NCBI GenBank assembly: GCA_003194525.1
Contig: NBIV01000165.1
Span: 1 to 64,000, forward strand
Length of the DNA: 64,000 bases
Direction: 5' to 3'
From: Gracilariopsis chorda
Lineage: Eukaryota; Rhodophyta; Florideophyceae; Gracilariales; Gracilariaceae
The translations under genes were made by a program, and so were the position numbers. The notes under the pieces are model-generated. The model did no database searches. It saw nothing but the letters and a program-made list of their open reading frames with translations, and was not told the DNA's origin. Every line of letters begins with the position of its first letter. The first letter of the stretch is position 1. Positions 56,597 to 64,000 of the stretch are shown one piece after another.

Positions 56597-58414
56597 ATGC
56601 GGCTGCGGCGCGCGCTGGCGCTGGCGCTGGCGCTGGCGCTCTTGTTGGGCGCCACTGCCGCTGCCGCCTTTGAAAGTCTTCTACACGCTCATGGAGAACT
56701 CAACAAGGACCGTCCCGTCCGTCCGCGAAGTTTCGCCTCCCCCGACTGGACGCTGTATCAACGATCGTCCCATCTGCTGCGGTCTGTCTTGTCCGTAGCG
56801 CGCGATTGCCCGCTTTTGCACGTTTCCGTTAATGTCGCCACTGCGCACGCTTCCCCGTCTGCCGCGCCTCTGCGTCCACGGGACGCATTGCCCGATTCGG
56901 CCGCCGACGGCTTGCTGTACCTTACATTACAAGCGCGTTCGCCCAAGTCCAACCGTTTTTCATTGCGTGCCGCCAGGCCGGGAGCCAGCGAATCTTCTCT
57001 TGTTACCAGGTCCCTGTTTGTGTTTGGTGAGGAAGGCAGGGATTTGCTCACTGCTCAAATTGCCCTGCGTGTGCTCAACACGCTGTGTTCAAATCGCTCT
57101 GCACACTCTGCACACATGGCGTTACCGCCGAATGCGCATTTGATACTTGTGCCACTGGCCAATCCAGACGGCAGACGAATAGCTGAAATGGGACGCAGGT
57201 GCGATCGCACCAATGGTAATGACGTTCACATCGACAGAAACTGGCCTGCTTTCTGGCGCTATGATCAACCCTACCCGCACCATCCCAATCATACGTTTGG
57301 AGACAACGCCACTGCATCCGTACGCGGAAAACGTGTTTCCGCCGCGCTTCGCGATGCCATTTCGCGCACTTTCAAGCATTCGAACGGCGCTTACTCATCG
57401 GAAGAACATACCGTGCCCATATCGGCTACGGGTACCAATCCGTTTTCAGAACCCGAAACACGTGCATTGAATGCCATTGTCTCCTTAACAAAACCTACAA
57501 GTTACGTATCACTTCGTACTGGATCGCCTGCCATACTCTTTCCTTGGGATTGTAGACCGCAATTGCTATCCGATGAGCAGTTCACACGGCTGTGGCACGT
57601 CGTGCAACCTGTGAAAGCCGCCCATTGTACACGCTGTAAACACGGATCACTTCAGAACCTCACTGGAGTGGTGAAGTGTGGAACAAGCACCGATTACATG
57701 TTTGGGAATATGCGCGTGCCTTTTGTGTATGGATGGCACGTTTATGAAGCACGTGCGATGCAGGGCGATTGTTTTCGACGACATAACCCTTTGAACAAGG
57801 ATGTGTTTGAACGAGTTGTACACAACTGGGCGGCGGCCGTTCTTAATTTCACTGTAGCCGTGCATCATTGGATGTGTTTGGAGGCGGAACAGGGCCTTGA
57901 CGTGGCGGAACAAAACGCTTCTCTTTCCGCTGCTGAAGCTACCATATGGCGTGCTAAAGCGATTGCAAACGGAATGCCGGATCCCGAAAACGTGGACTGG
58001 CAAGAGGAGCGTGGTTCTACAGTGAAGGTGTCCAGTCAGAAGGACGTGCTCGCGAACGGGGCGCATCATGATGGCCCCTCGGGTTCAAACAACAGCAGGG
58101 GGGGGGTGATGGAATGGATGTTTATTGGCAAAGGAGCAGCTAAACGGGCGGGCAATACAGTTAAAGTTGACGATACGACAGCTAAGCAGAGCGACAAGGA
58201 AACCCGGATAGGCGCACAGAACGGGCAGGATGAAGAGGAGTATCGACTTGGGTTTGTTGCGGGATGGGCCGGAGCTTGGGCTTCGATTGGAATGTTAGCA
58301 GTCGGTATGTATGTAGCTAAGCGGTATGTATTTGTAAGTGGTGGGGGGGGAGGTGTGGGTAGACGGTATCGATTTGCAGCGCGCAGTCGCCGAATGGACG
58401 GCAAACGCGCGTAA
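56597..58414 (+). CDS. M14 carboxypeptidase-like membrane protein, probably inactive
   Basis: 605 residues. Signal peptide at about 1-24, luminal M14-like domain at about 100-420, a low-complexity stretch, a transmembrane segment at about 551-578, and a short basic tail, so a type I membrane protein. Family features kept: LANPDGRRIAEMGRRCDRTNGNDVHIDRNW (188-216) with substrate-binding arginines, FSEPET, and CGTSTDYMFG. The catalytic positions are not kept. At the H-x-x-E zinc motif it reads FGEEGRDL (Glu146 for His, Asp149 for Glu). At the second zinc His it reads SLRTGSPAILFPW (Arg307). At the general-base Glu it reads VPFVYGWHVYEA (His381). I conclude a pseudoenzyme, from alignment by eye with plant-type 'FGxHGREL' M14 proteins. 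The start is the first Met before the signal peptide. Confidence 0.82.
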   Translation: MRLRRALALALALALLLGATAAAAFESLLHAHGELNKDRPVRPRSFASPDWTLYQRSSHLLRSVLSVARDCPLLHVSVNVATAHASPSAAPLRPRDALPDSAADGLLYLTLQARSPKSNRFSLRAARPGASESSLVTRSLFVFGEEGRDLLTAQIALRVLNTLCSNRSAHSAHMALPPNAHLILVPLANPDGRRIAEMGRRCDRTNGNDVHIDRNWPAFWRYDQPYPHHPNHTFGDNATASVRGKRVSAALRDAISRTFKHSNGAYSSEEHTVPISATGTNPFSEPETRALNAIVSLTKPTSYVSLRTGSPAILFPWDCRPQLLSDEQFTRLWHVVQPVKAAHCTRCKHGSLQNLTGVVKCGTSTDYMFGNMRVPFVYGWHVYEARAMQGDCFRRHNPLNKDVFERVVHNWAAAVLNFTVAVHHWMCLEAEQGLDVAEQNASLSAAEATIWRAKAIANGMPDPENVDWQEERGSTVKVSSQKDVLANGAHHDGPSGSNNSRGGVMEWMFIGKGAAKRAGNTVKVDDTTAKQSDKETRIGAQNGQDEEEYRLGFVAGWAGAWASIGMLAVGMYVAKRYVFVSGGGGGVGRRYRFAARSRRMDGKRA

Positions 58415-58450
58415 GATGGCGGTTGGCAGTGTAAAGCATGATTCTTGAGG

Positions 58451-59167
58451 TCAGTCCAGAGTGGATTGCAGAGACTTGAGATGACGACGGGCTCCCCGTT
58501 GTAGGTTGCGTAGTTCTGATCTATCTGGTCCTATGTCGAGAGGCCCTTTTCCAACTGGTGTTGTTCCACGTCGGTTGTGAAGCGCTTGTCGACATCGGTG
58601 CAGCGTGGCGCGAAAGGTAATTGCTATGCGCTGAAAGCGAGCGTTGAGAGCTGGGGATAAGGAACATGCCAGTGCTGATACGATTGCTAGCAGCATCGTA
58701 AGCGGGACGACGACACGAATTATGGAAGATGGACGAAGAGGTGCAATGCGTGATGAAGCGTCATCTCCGGATGCGTGCAGCGTATGATGGAGGGAGTCAT
58801 TGGAGAGTTGATGGTGTGACATGGCGGGTTGTTCCGGAGCAAGATTGTGGTTGCACATGCGTAACCACGAGTGTGCCGACTCTATGAAGGCTGGGGACCA
58901 GTCGCAGCGGCGAGCGCAGCGGGTCCATGAGGAGCGCGTGAGGATGGAGTTGAGCGAGAATGAACAGATACGCGGGCATTTCCCGGAGGTGTAGAAGGAG
59001 ACGCAGCCTTCACCCTTGACGAGCGAGGCGTACGTTTGGAGCATTTGAGAGCACTGCCCTCCCTCTGCACAGTTGCGACGCCATGAGGTATCGCCGCCTT
59101 CTGCCGCGACTGCGGCTGCGGTGGCGAGTAGCGCCACAAGCGCTGCGCACTGCGGTGTGAGTCGCAT
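58451..59167 (-). CDS. Secreted or type I membrane protein with eight ectodomain cysteines
   Basis: 238 residues, family not recognised. Signal peptide 1-22 (ALVALLATAAAVAA). The ectodomain has eight cysteines between residues 33 and 105 (33, 39, 55, 64, 68, 84, 88, 105), so four disulfides are possible; a Ser/His-rich linker follows, then one transmembrane segment at about 149-170 (PLTMLLAIVSALACSL). The C-terminal ~65 residues are basic and would be cytosolic. Its stop lies 36 bp from that of the M14 gene (convergent). Composition and one long uninterrupted frame support a real gene. Confidence 0.72.
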   Translation of the reverse strand: MRLTPQCAALVALLATAAAVAAEGGDTSWRRNCAEGGQCSQMLQTYASLVKGEGCVSFYTSGKCPRICSFSLNSILTRSSWTRCARRCDWSPAFIESAHSWLRMCNHNLAPEQPAMSHHQLSNDSLHHTLHASGDDASSRIAPLRPSSIIRVVVPLTMLLAIVSALACSLSPALNARFQRIAITFRATLHRCRQALHNRRGTTPVGKGPLDIGPDRSELRNLQRGARRHLKSLQSTLD

Positions 59168-60156
59168 CGCGCAACGCGCTGTGCAGCCGCGACGAAGGAC
59201 GGAAGCGAGTGCGACAGCGTTTGTGCGCGGCGCGGCAGCGGAATCGCAGCGAATTCAAAACGTGTACACCTTTGTACGTGGCGTCGTGTCAGCGCCGGTG
59301 CACGCTCGTGCCTCGTGGTCTTGCACAGTGCACAGAGTGGTCTCCCAGGCGGATGCGGCGCGCCTTTACAGTATGGTTATGTCATACAGTGGATGCCTCA
59401 GATACCAGGGGGTAGCGGCAGGGAAGGCGAAGGGGAGTCGACAGAAAGCAGCGTCTTCGATCAAGATACAAGTACGGTCCGACTCTTTAATCATTCCACT
59501 CATGATCGGCGATCATGGGTGGAATGATGAAAGCGGAGCGAAGGGATATTGAGAGTTTGGGGACATGCTTAGTAGGGATACTGAAGAGCTACATACATTC
59601 ACGCCCTATAACGGGTCATCATGATAGGTGTTCTCTCAAGAAAACTCCGAATTGCATACGGCATAAGAGTGCTCTTTGAGGCGCAAGGTGATCGTTCCAC
59701 TTCCCGCTCTGCGCGGTGCCGGGTGTCGCCCGCGCTGGCGCCATGAGTGCGCTCCTTCTCGCAACCCGAAGCGAGCGCTTCGCCGGAAACGGCGTGCGCT
59801 CCCCATCATGATTTGCGCTCATCATGAGCGCAAATCTGTCTCTTCCATTCCGCTAGTGCCTTCCTTTATGCACTCCCTGCCAATTCATACCAGCTCTCAA
59901 ATTGGACACACTTCCATTTCTGTACGCAGCAGCTTCTATGTAGCACAATGACCCCGTCTCCCTAACATGAAACCACACGCTAACTCGCCTCGCCATCGGC
60001 AGAGCATAACTAATCCCCCCCGCCACACACAACTCGTCCACCAAGCCCATCGCCGTATGACCCCTTGCACTCGACATCATCAATACTCACACCAACTCTA
60101 CTTCAACTCAACTCCGCTCAACTGCGTTTCCGTACAGCACTAACTCACGCGCAGCA
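59168..60156. promoter_or_regulatory. Divergent intergenic region with palindromes
   Basis: 989 bp between the cysteine-rich protein gene and the kinase gene. Contains a 39-bp near-perfect palindrome at 59,490-59,528 (arms ATCATTCCAC(T/C)CATGATCG, one mismatch), a 27-bp perfect palindrome at 59,810-59,836 (arms GATTTGCGCTCAT), and GAAGCGAGCGCTTC at about 59,768-59,781. No further gene supported. Confidence 0.7.
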
Positions 60157-62155
60157 ATGACCACTACCAACTCCCTTAACACCACCAACAAAGCCCTCAA
60201 CAAAATGAGCCATGAGCAACCCCCATCCATCTCCGGCTTTCTCGTAAAAGCCTCCGCACTCCACGCCTTGAAGAGAAAGTATTTCTTTCGTCTAGACGGC
60301 TGCACCTTATCCCGCTTCCGCTCGCAGGTAAGGAAAATATCTTTACCTCCCCCTATAACAGCATCACTTACTAATATACTTCGCATTCATGTGCAAATAG
60401 ATCTCCAAGAAACCCTTATGGGTTGTCAACTTAGCTGGTGTTCTGGTTCAAACCGCCGGTAAGAACGGCATTGTGCTCGTATTCAAGAGCGGTTACACCA
60501 TGCTCTACGCCAAGAGTGGCTCCGAATTTTCACGCTGGTTCAAAGCGCTTACTTATGCCTCCGAGTACACGCTCGATACATATTACGATGTTGCCGATGT
60601 CATTGGCGTTGGCGGCTTTGCTTCCGTCCGATTCGCAAATGAGAAGGGCACCGGCAAACCAGTAGCCGTCAAGTCCATCAAAAAGGATTCTGCATCTTCA
60701 CTCCTCATGCAGAGAGAGATCACCGTCTTGAGATCCGTCAATCACCCGCGCTTGGTGCGTACATTTGATATTTTTGACACCGAAGAATCCTATCATATTG
60801 TCATGGAACTCATGAAGGGTGGTATGCTCTTTGATGAGATGAATCGACGACCTCGATTTTCAGAACCGGACACGAGGTACATTATCAAACAAGTGTTGGC
60901 TGGCGTCGCTTATCTCCACTCCGTCGGCGTCGTTCACAGGGACTTGAAGCCGGAAAACATTCTCATGACCAGTCGTCATGGGTTGGACATTAAACTGGCC
61001 GATTTTGGTTTGTCCAACATTCTCACTGGATCTGACAGCGTTATGAAGACTCTGCTCGGCACCCCACAGTTCATCGCTCCGGAAGTTGTGCAAGCTTCAC
61101 AATACGATGAAGTCGTGGATGTATGGGCCATTGGGATGATCATGTACAACCTTTTGACAGGCATACTTCCGTTTACCGAGAAGCAAGTATTCGACAAGTA
61201 TCGGATGCCTGACCTCAAGGTTCCATTCCGGAAGAGGAAGTGGAAATTCATCTCACCGCAAGCGCAATCGTTAACCCGTCAAATGCTCTGTACTGATCCC
61301 TCCAAGCGAGTGTCTGCCCTGGCCGCTCTGAACCATCCGTGGATAACAAACAATCAAACAAAGGAATGTTACTCTTCCACTAAAAGGCCAACCGTCATGT
61401 TCCGCAGGGCTGTTCACTGTGTTCGCTTTCTGCTCCGCCTCGGTTCCAAGTCCGGACAATTCACCAGTCTCAACTTCCAGTATGTGTCTCTCTGCAAACC
61501 AGGGAGCCTGGTCACATTGGAATCTTCGGAGTACTCGGTGACATCTCTGGCTAATTCTGATTGGGACTTTGAGGTTGAGAAATTCAGCGCTGAGGGGGTT
61601 CAGTCAATTGATAACTGGGGGAATACAACCCGCAATGTTTCGAACATGACTCAGAAAACAGCAGAACAAAAGAGACAAGAGTTTCTTGCAAGGATGGCCA
61701 GAGGCCTTGCTTTGTTGCAAACAACCAACGAGCGAGCTACAGTTCGCTCAAACGCAGGAGCTACCACTAGGAGTAACAATGGACCCAGTGCTTCCCCCGA
61801 CAACCATGAGAGAGATTCTCAAGTTGGGCAAGAACAAAGGGTCTCTGGGGAAGAGTTGGAAGGAATGACAACAGGTCACTTGACGAATCATGTCGTGGAT
61901 GTGGCTTCGGTTCGTTCGCTCCAATTAGACGCAGCGCTTGGCCATGCTCCTGTATCGATTCCTACCACTCCCGTTACTTACAACTTCGATTCCAGAGGCA
62001 CCATGCGGAACAGTACCCTGGGAAACAATACCATTCCGAACTCAACGATACTAAAGAGCCGCCATGGTGCAAAGCTTAAGCACTGGCTTCTGAAGGCATT
62101 CCGTCCGCATCACATTCAAAACGAAATCGCAAGAAAGGACATGGATCAGTCATAG
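60157..62155 (+). CDS. PH-domain protein kinase, CAMK-like (one intron)
   Basis: Exons 60,157-60,327 and 60,401-62,155 give 641 residues. A PH domain at about 24-110 (SISGFLVKASALHALKRKYFFRLDGCTL over the splice to PLWVVNLAG, closing with SEFSRWFKALTYA, the usual C-terminal helix with Trp) suggests phosphoinositide or membrane binding. The kinase domain at about 120-375 is complete: GVGGFASV (126-133), Lys148 in VAVK, HRDLKPEN (236-243), DFG (258-260), GTPQFIAPE (277-285), and the DVWAIGMIMYNLLTGILPF block typical of CAMK-group serine/threonine kinases. The ~265-residue C-terminal tail is Ser/Thr/Asn-rich with no recognised domain. No calmodulin-binding or EF-hand part was identified. Divergent from the cysteine-rich protein gene. 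Confidence 0.9.
60328..60400 (+). other. Intron of the PH kinase gene
   Basis: 73 bp, GTAAGG donor and CAAATAG acceptor, phase 0, branch-like TACTAAT at 60,369-60,375. Splicing restores an unbroken PH domain (FRSQ to ISKKPLW). Confidence 0.88.
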
Positions 62156-62479
62156 AAGTTTATCCACGCTCTCTTTGGTTTGAGGGAGTGAACCGATCGG
62201 AACATCGACAAATATGCCCCTCGGTACGTAGTGATGACAAACCAGACCGACTGCCGTAACCGTCTGGTGAAAGGTATTCCGAAGTTCATTTCCCTCTGAT
62301 ATGTGTAGATATGTGTGCAATTCTGGTCATAGCGTCGCATCTGTTCTTGAAATAGGACAACCCCCTCGCTCACCTCTAACTGTTCATAATGCGGGAAATA
62401 GAATTAAATGGGTCGGATAGTCCGCATGTCTGTTGAAAAGATAGCATATACTCAATGTTACTCTCCGCGAAGGCCTATT
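62156..62479. other. Convergent intergenic region
   Basis: 324 bp between the stops of the kinase and the next gene. A 75-codon minus-strand frame here has no support. Confidence 0.5.
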
Positions 62480-63634
62480 TCAATAATCTCTTGAAGCCAT
62501 GTCCCATAAACCTCGGACCGTGCTGCTTACTTGCTTGTATGCAGTTGTAGCGGTTCGTTGTATCTCCATAATTTGACGCTCTTCGTCTGTTAGCCTATCT
62601 TCGTCAATGTCATCTAATTCCCATATGGTCTCGTTCTGCGCTCTCTCGCTATAAGATGAATATGCACTTTGTTCAATGTTTTCGAGAAAGAATCGACGTT
62701 CTTCTTGATTTTGTAAACCCAGAATACGCTGCTTGCAATCGTACCACAAGAAGGATGAAACTTGCACGATCGGGACAACAACTTCTGAAAGTAGGAACAC
62801 TGGAATGCTGATGAACCATTTCATTATGTCTGCGGTCGAAATCAAAGTCGGATGTGGTGCAGGGGAAGTTTTCGATCTATGGTGGTCTCGTGCATAAGCG
62901 TTGGAAGCGTGCTGTCCCGTATCATCTGTATTATCCTTTTGATCGTCAGTGAAAGTAGCAGGCTTCGATGGAACTCCTTCTACAGCTGGCTCTGATTCAG
63001 AGACGAATTCAGCGCGCATGTGCTCAAAAACAGATGACGTATCCATGGGCACTGCGGGTTGACTGCGAATATTGCCTTCGACACCGTTCCCTTCTGTTCT
63101 AGTTCGATTTCTGTACGATATCGAATATGTTGATGAAGAGGACGAGGCTGCTTCTGCAGCAGAACCTTGTGGGGCATCGGACGAAAAGTCATTCGCGAGC
63201 GCCTGCTTCGATTCATCCCATGCTTGTTTACTTGTTGTAAAGAGACCGTTGCCTGTCTGAGGTTCAGCTAAGTTGTCCTTCAAAGTTAGAGTATGTTTGT
63301 CACTGCTTACCTCACGGCTTGAATACCGCGTTGACCGGCGGGCTGAGCGTCGACGAGGTCTCAGTAAAAGCGATGCTGCAACTGCCGTGACAGCCGCGGA
63401 GGGAGCGAGCTTTCTATACTGCGGATGGTTTCGTGCTTGATGCGAGGTGAACAATGGCACGGCTAGAAGGGCGGCAGCTATCGCCGACAAAACGGATGGC
63501 GCTGCTGAGCGGGGAGCTTCGTTTGCTCGGAGACAAGCGCTAGGACGAGTATGAAAGAAAGGCTGCTGTCGGACGGGAGAAACAGTCATGACGAACGCGG
63601 GAGTGGTCGCTTTTCGTGGGCGCCTTGCCTTCAT
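62480..63634 (-). CDS. Membrane protein, possibly plastid-targeted, function unknown
   Basis: 384 residues, family not recognised. The N-terminal ~45 residues are basic and Ser/Pro/Ala-rich without acidic residues until Glu39, as in organelle transit peptides; translation might begin instead at Met16 (MTVSPVRQQPFF). Hydrophobic segments lie at about 47-63 and 79-91, and a strong one at 271-298 (WFISIPVFLLSEVVVPIVQV). Between them is a long disordered Ser/Asp-rich part. The C-terminal 85 residues are charged and helical (LDDIDEDRLTDEERQIMEIQR, broken here at 20+). Plastid targeting is a guess from composition; mitochondrial import is equally possible. Convergent with the kinase gene. Confidence 0.68.
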   Translation of the reverse strand: MKARRPRKATTPAFVMTVSPVRQQPFFHTRPSACLRANEAPRSAAPSVLSAIAAALLAVPLFTSHQARNHPQYRKLAPSAAVTAVAASLLLRPRRRSARRSTRYSSREVSSDKHTLTLKDNLAEPQTGNGLFTTSKQAWDESKQALANDFSSDAPQGSAAEAASSSSSTYSISYRNRTRTEGNGVEGNIRSQPAVPMDTSSVFEHMRAEFVSESEPAVEGVPSKPATFTDDQKDNTDDTGQHASNAYARDHHRSKTSPAPHPTLISTADIMKWFISIPVFLLSEVVVPIVQVSSFLWYDCKQRILGLQNQEERRFFLENIEQSAYSSYSERAQNETIWELDDIDEDRLTDEERQIMEIQRTATTAYKQVSSTVRGLWDMASRDY

Positions 63635-64000
63635 TGGTGTGATTCGCTTCTTCTGTCTACCAACAAAGAGGCAGGAGTGCTTCTAGAGATGCGTCACACT
63701 TCGACTGGGTCAGGTTTAGTAGTCTGCTACTGGTTGGCCCCCGTATGCGTTTCGCCACACTGAAGTGTCTAGGATGACCTGGTGTGAAGTGTGCTTGCCG
63801 ACGCTACAGAAGTACTAGGGTCGCGGTACCTTTCCCGTCCCACCGGTAACAACACCGGTTGACCCGAGAGCGTAGTGGCCAATGTACGACGGGATACGGC
63901 AGTTTGAGATGCACCAGCGTTCCAGCTAGCAATCTACCCCTGGTACGTGTAAGATAGGCGCCCAGCACCTCCGGGTAGATTGCCACCTTTGTACCAACGC
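63635..64000. other. Right edge, upstream region of the last gene
   Basis: No gene recognised; probably includes the promoter of the minus-strand gene ending at 63,634 and the start of another repeat-like stretch. Confidence 0.35.

Noticed and set aside
1-64000. tRNA, rRNA, CRISPR arrays or bacterial operons
   Set aside because: None could be seen by eye; introns and element types are eukaryotic. A tRNA scan would be needed to exclude tRNA genes.

Overview
This is a nuclear window from a eukaryote: spliceosomal GT-AG introns, TRM9, OTU1 and PH-kinase genes, and copia, gypsy, Harbinger and pogo type transposons. The intron-poor, closely packed, GC-rich host genes beside AT-richer retrotransposon blocks, plus one possibly plastid-targeted protein, fit a red alga of the Chondrus kind best. 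That is an inference; a stramenopile is not excluded.

Positions 1 to about 52,500 are a repeat-rich, gene-poor block made almost entirely of dead mobile elements. From left to right: a decayed Ty3/gypsy pol (+); a dispersed repeat; diverged copies of a ~467-bp repeat family; an almost complete Ty1/copia element (10,396-16,323, 246-bp LTRs, ATAAC target duplication) beside a gypsy relic on the minus strand; a piggyBac-like cysteine-rich tail; another gypsy RT relic; a complete PIF/Harbinger element (26,637-29,883) with exact 14-bp inverted ends, a TAA duplication, a transposase broken by a frame change and one TAG, and an intact Myb/SANT-like partner ORF; a decayed unidentified stretch; a gypsy element with one LTR (minus) that carries a copy of the 467-bp repeat; a tandem array of that repeat; a second copia element (38,919-43,579, 117-bp LTRs); a LINE 3' fragment; a second gypsy LTR in opposite orientation; and a complete pogo-like element (46,007-48,052) with TA duplication and a set of palindromic AGTGTGG sites.

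Positions 52,590-63,634 hold seven host genes in strictly alternating orientation (- + - + - + -): a two-finger C2H2 protein, a TRM9/ALKBH8-type tRNA methyltransferase, an OTU1/YOD1 deubiquitinase (one 98-bp intron), an M14 carboxypeptidase-like membrane protein that seems to have lost its zinc and catalytic residues, a secreted or membrane protein with eight ectodomain cysteines, a PH-domain CAMK-type kinase (one 73-bp intron), and a membrane protein that may be plastid-targeted. Each neighbouring pair is either divergent across a shared promoter or convergent; the TRM9 and OTU1 stop codons overlap.

Most notable: both copia elements use the anticodon-loop region of initiator tRNA-Met as primer site, and in both the ATG inside that site is in frame with gag. 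Other points of interest are the apparent M14 pseudoenzyme, the pogo element's palindrome array, and a repeat unit found both in tandem and singly inside a gypsy pol.
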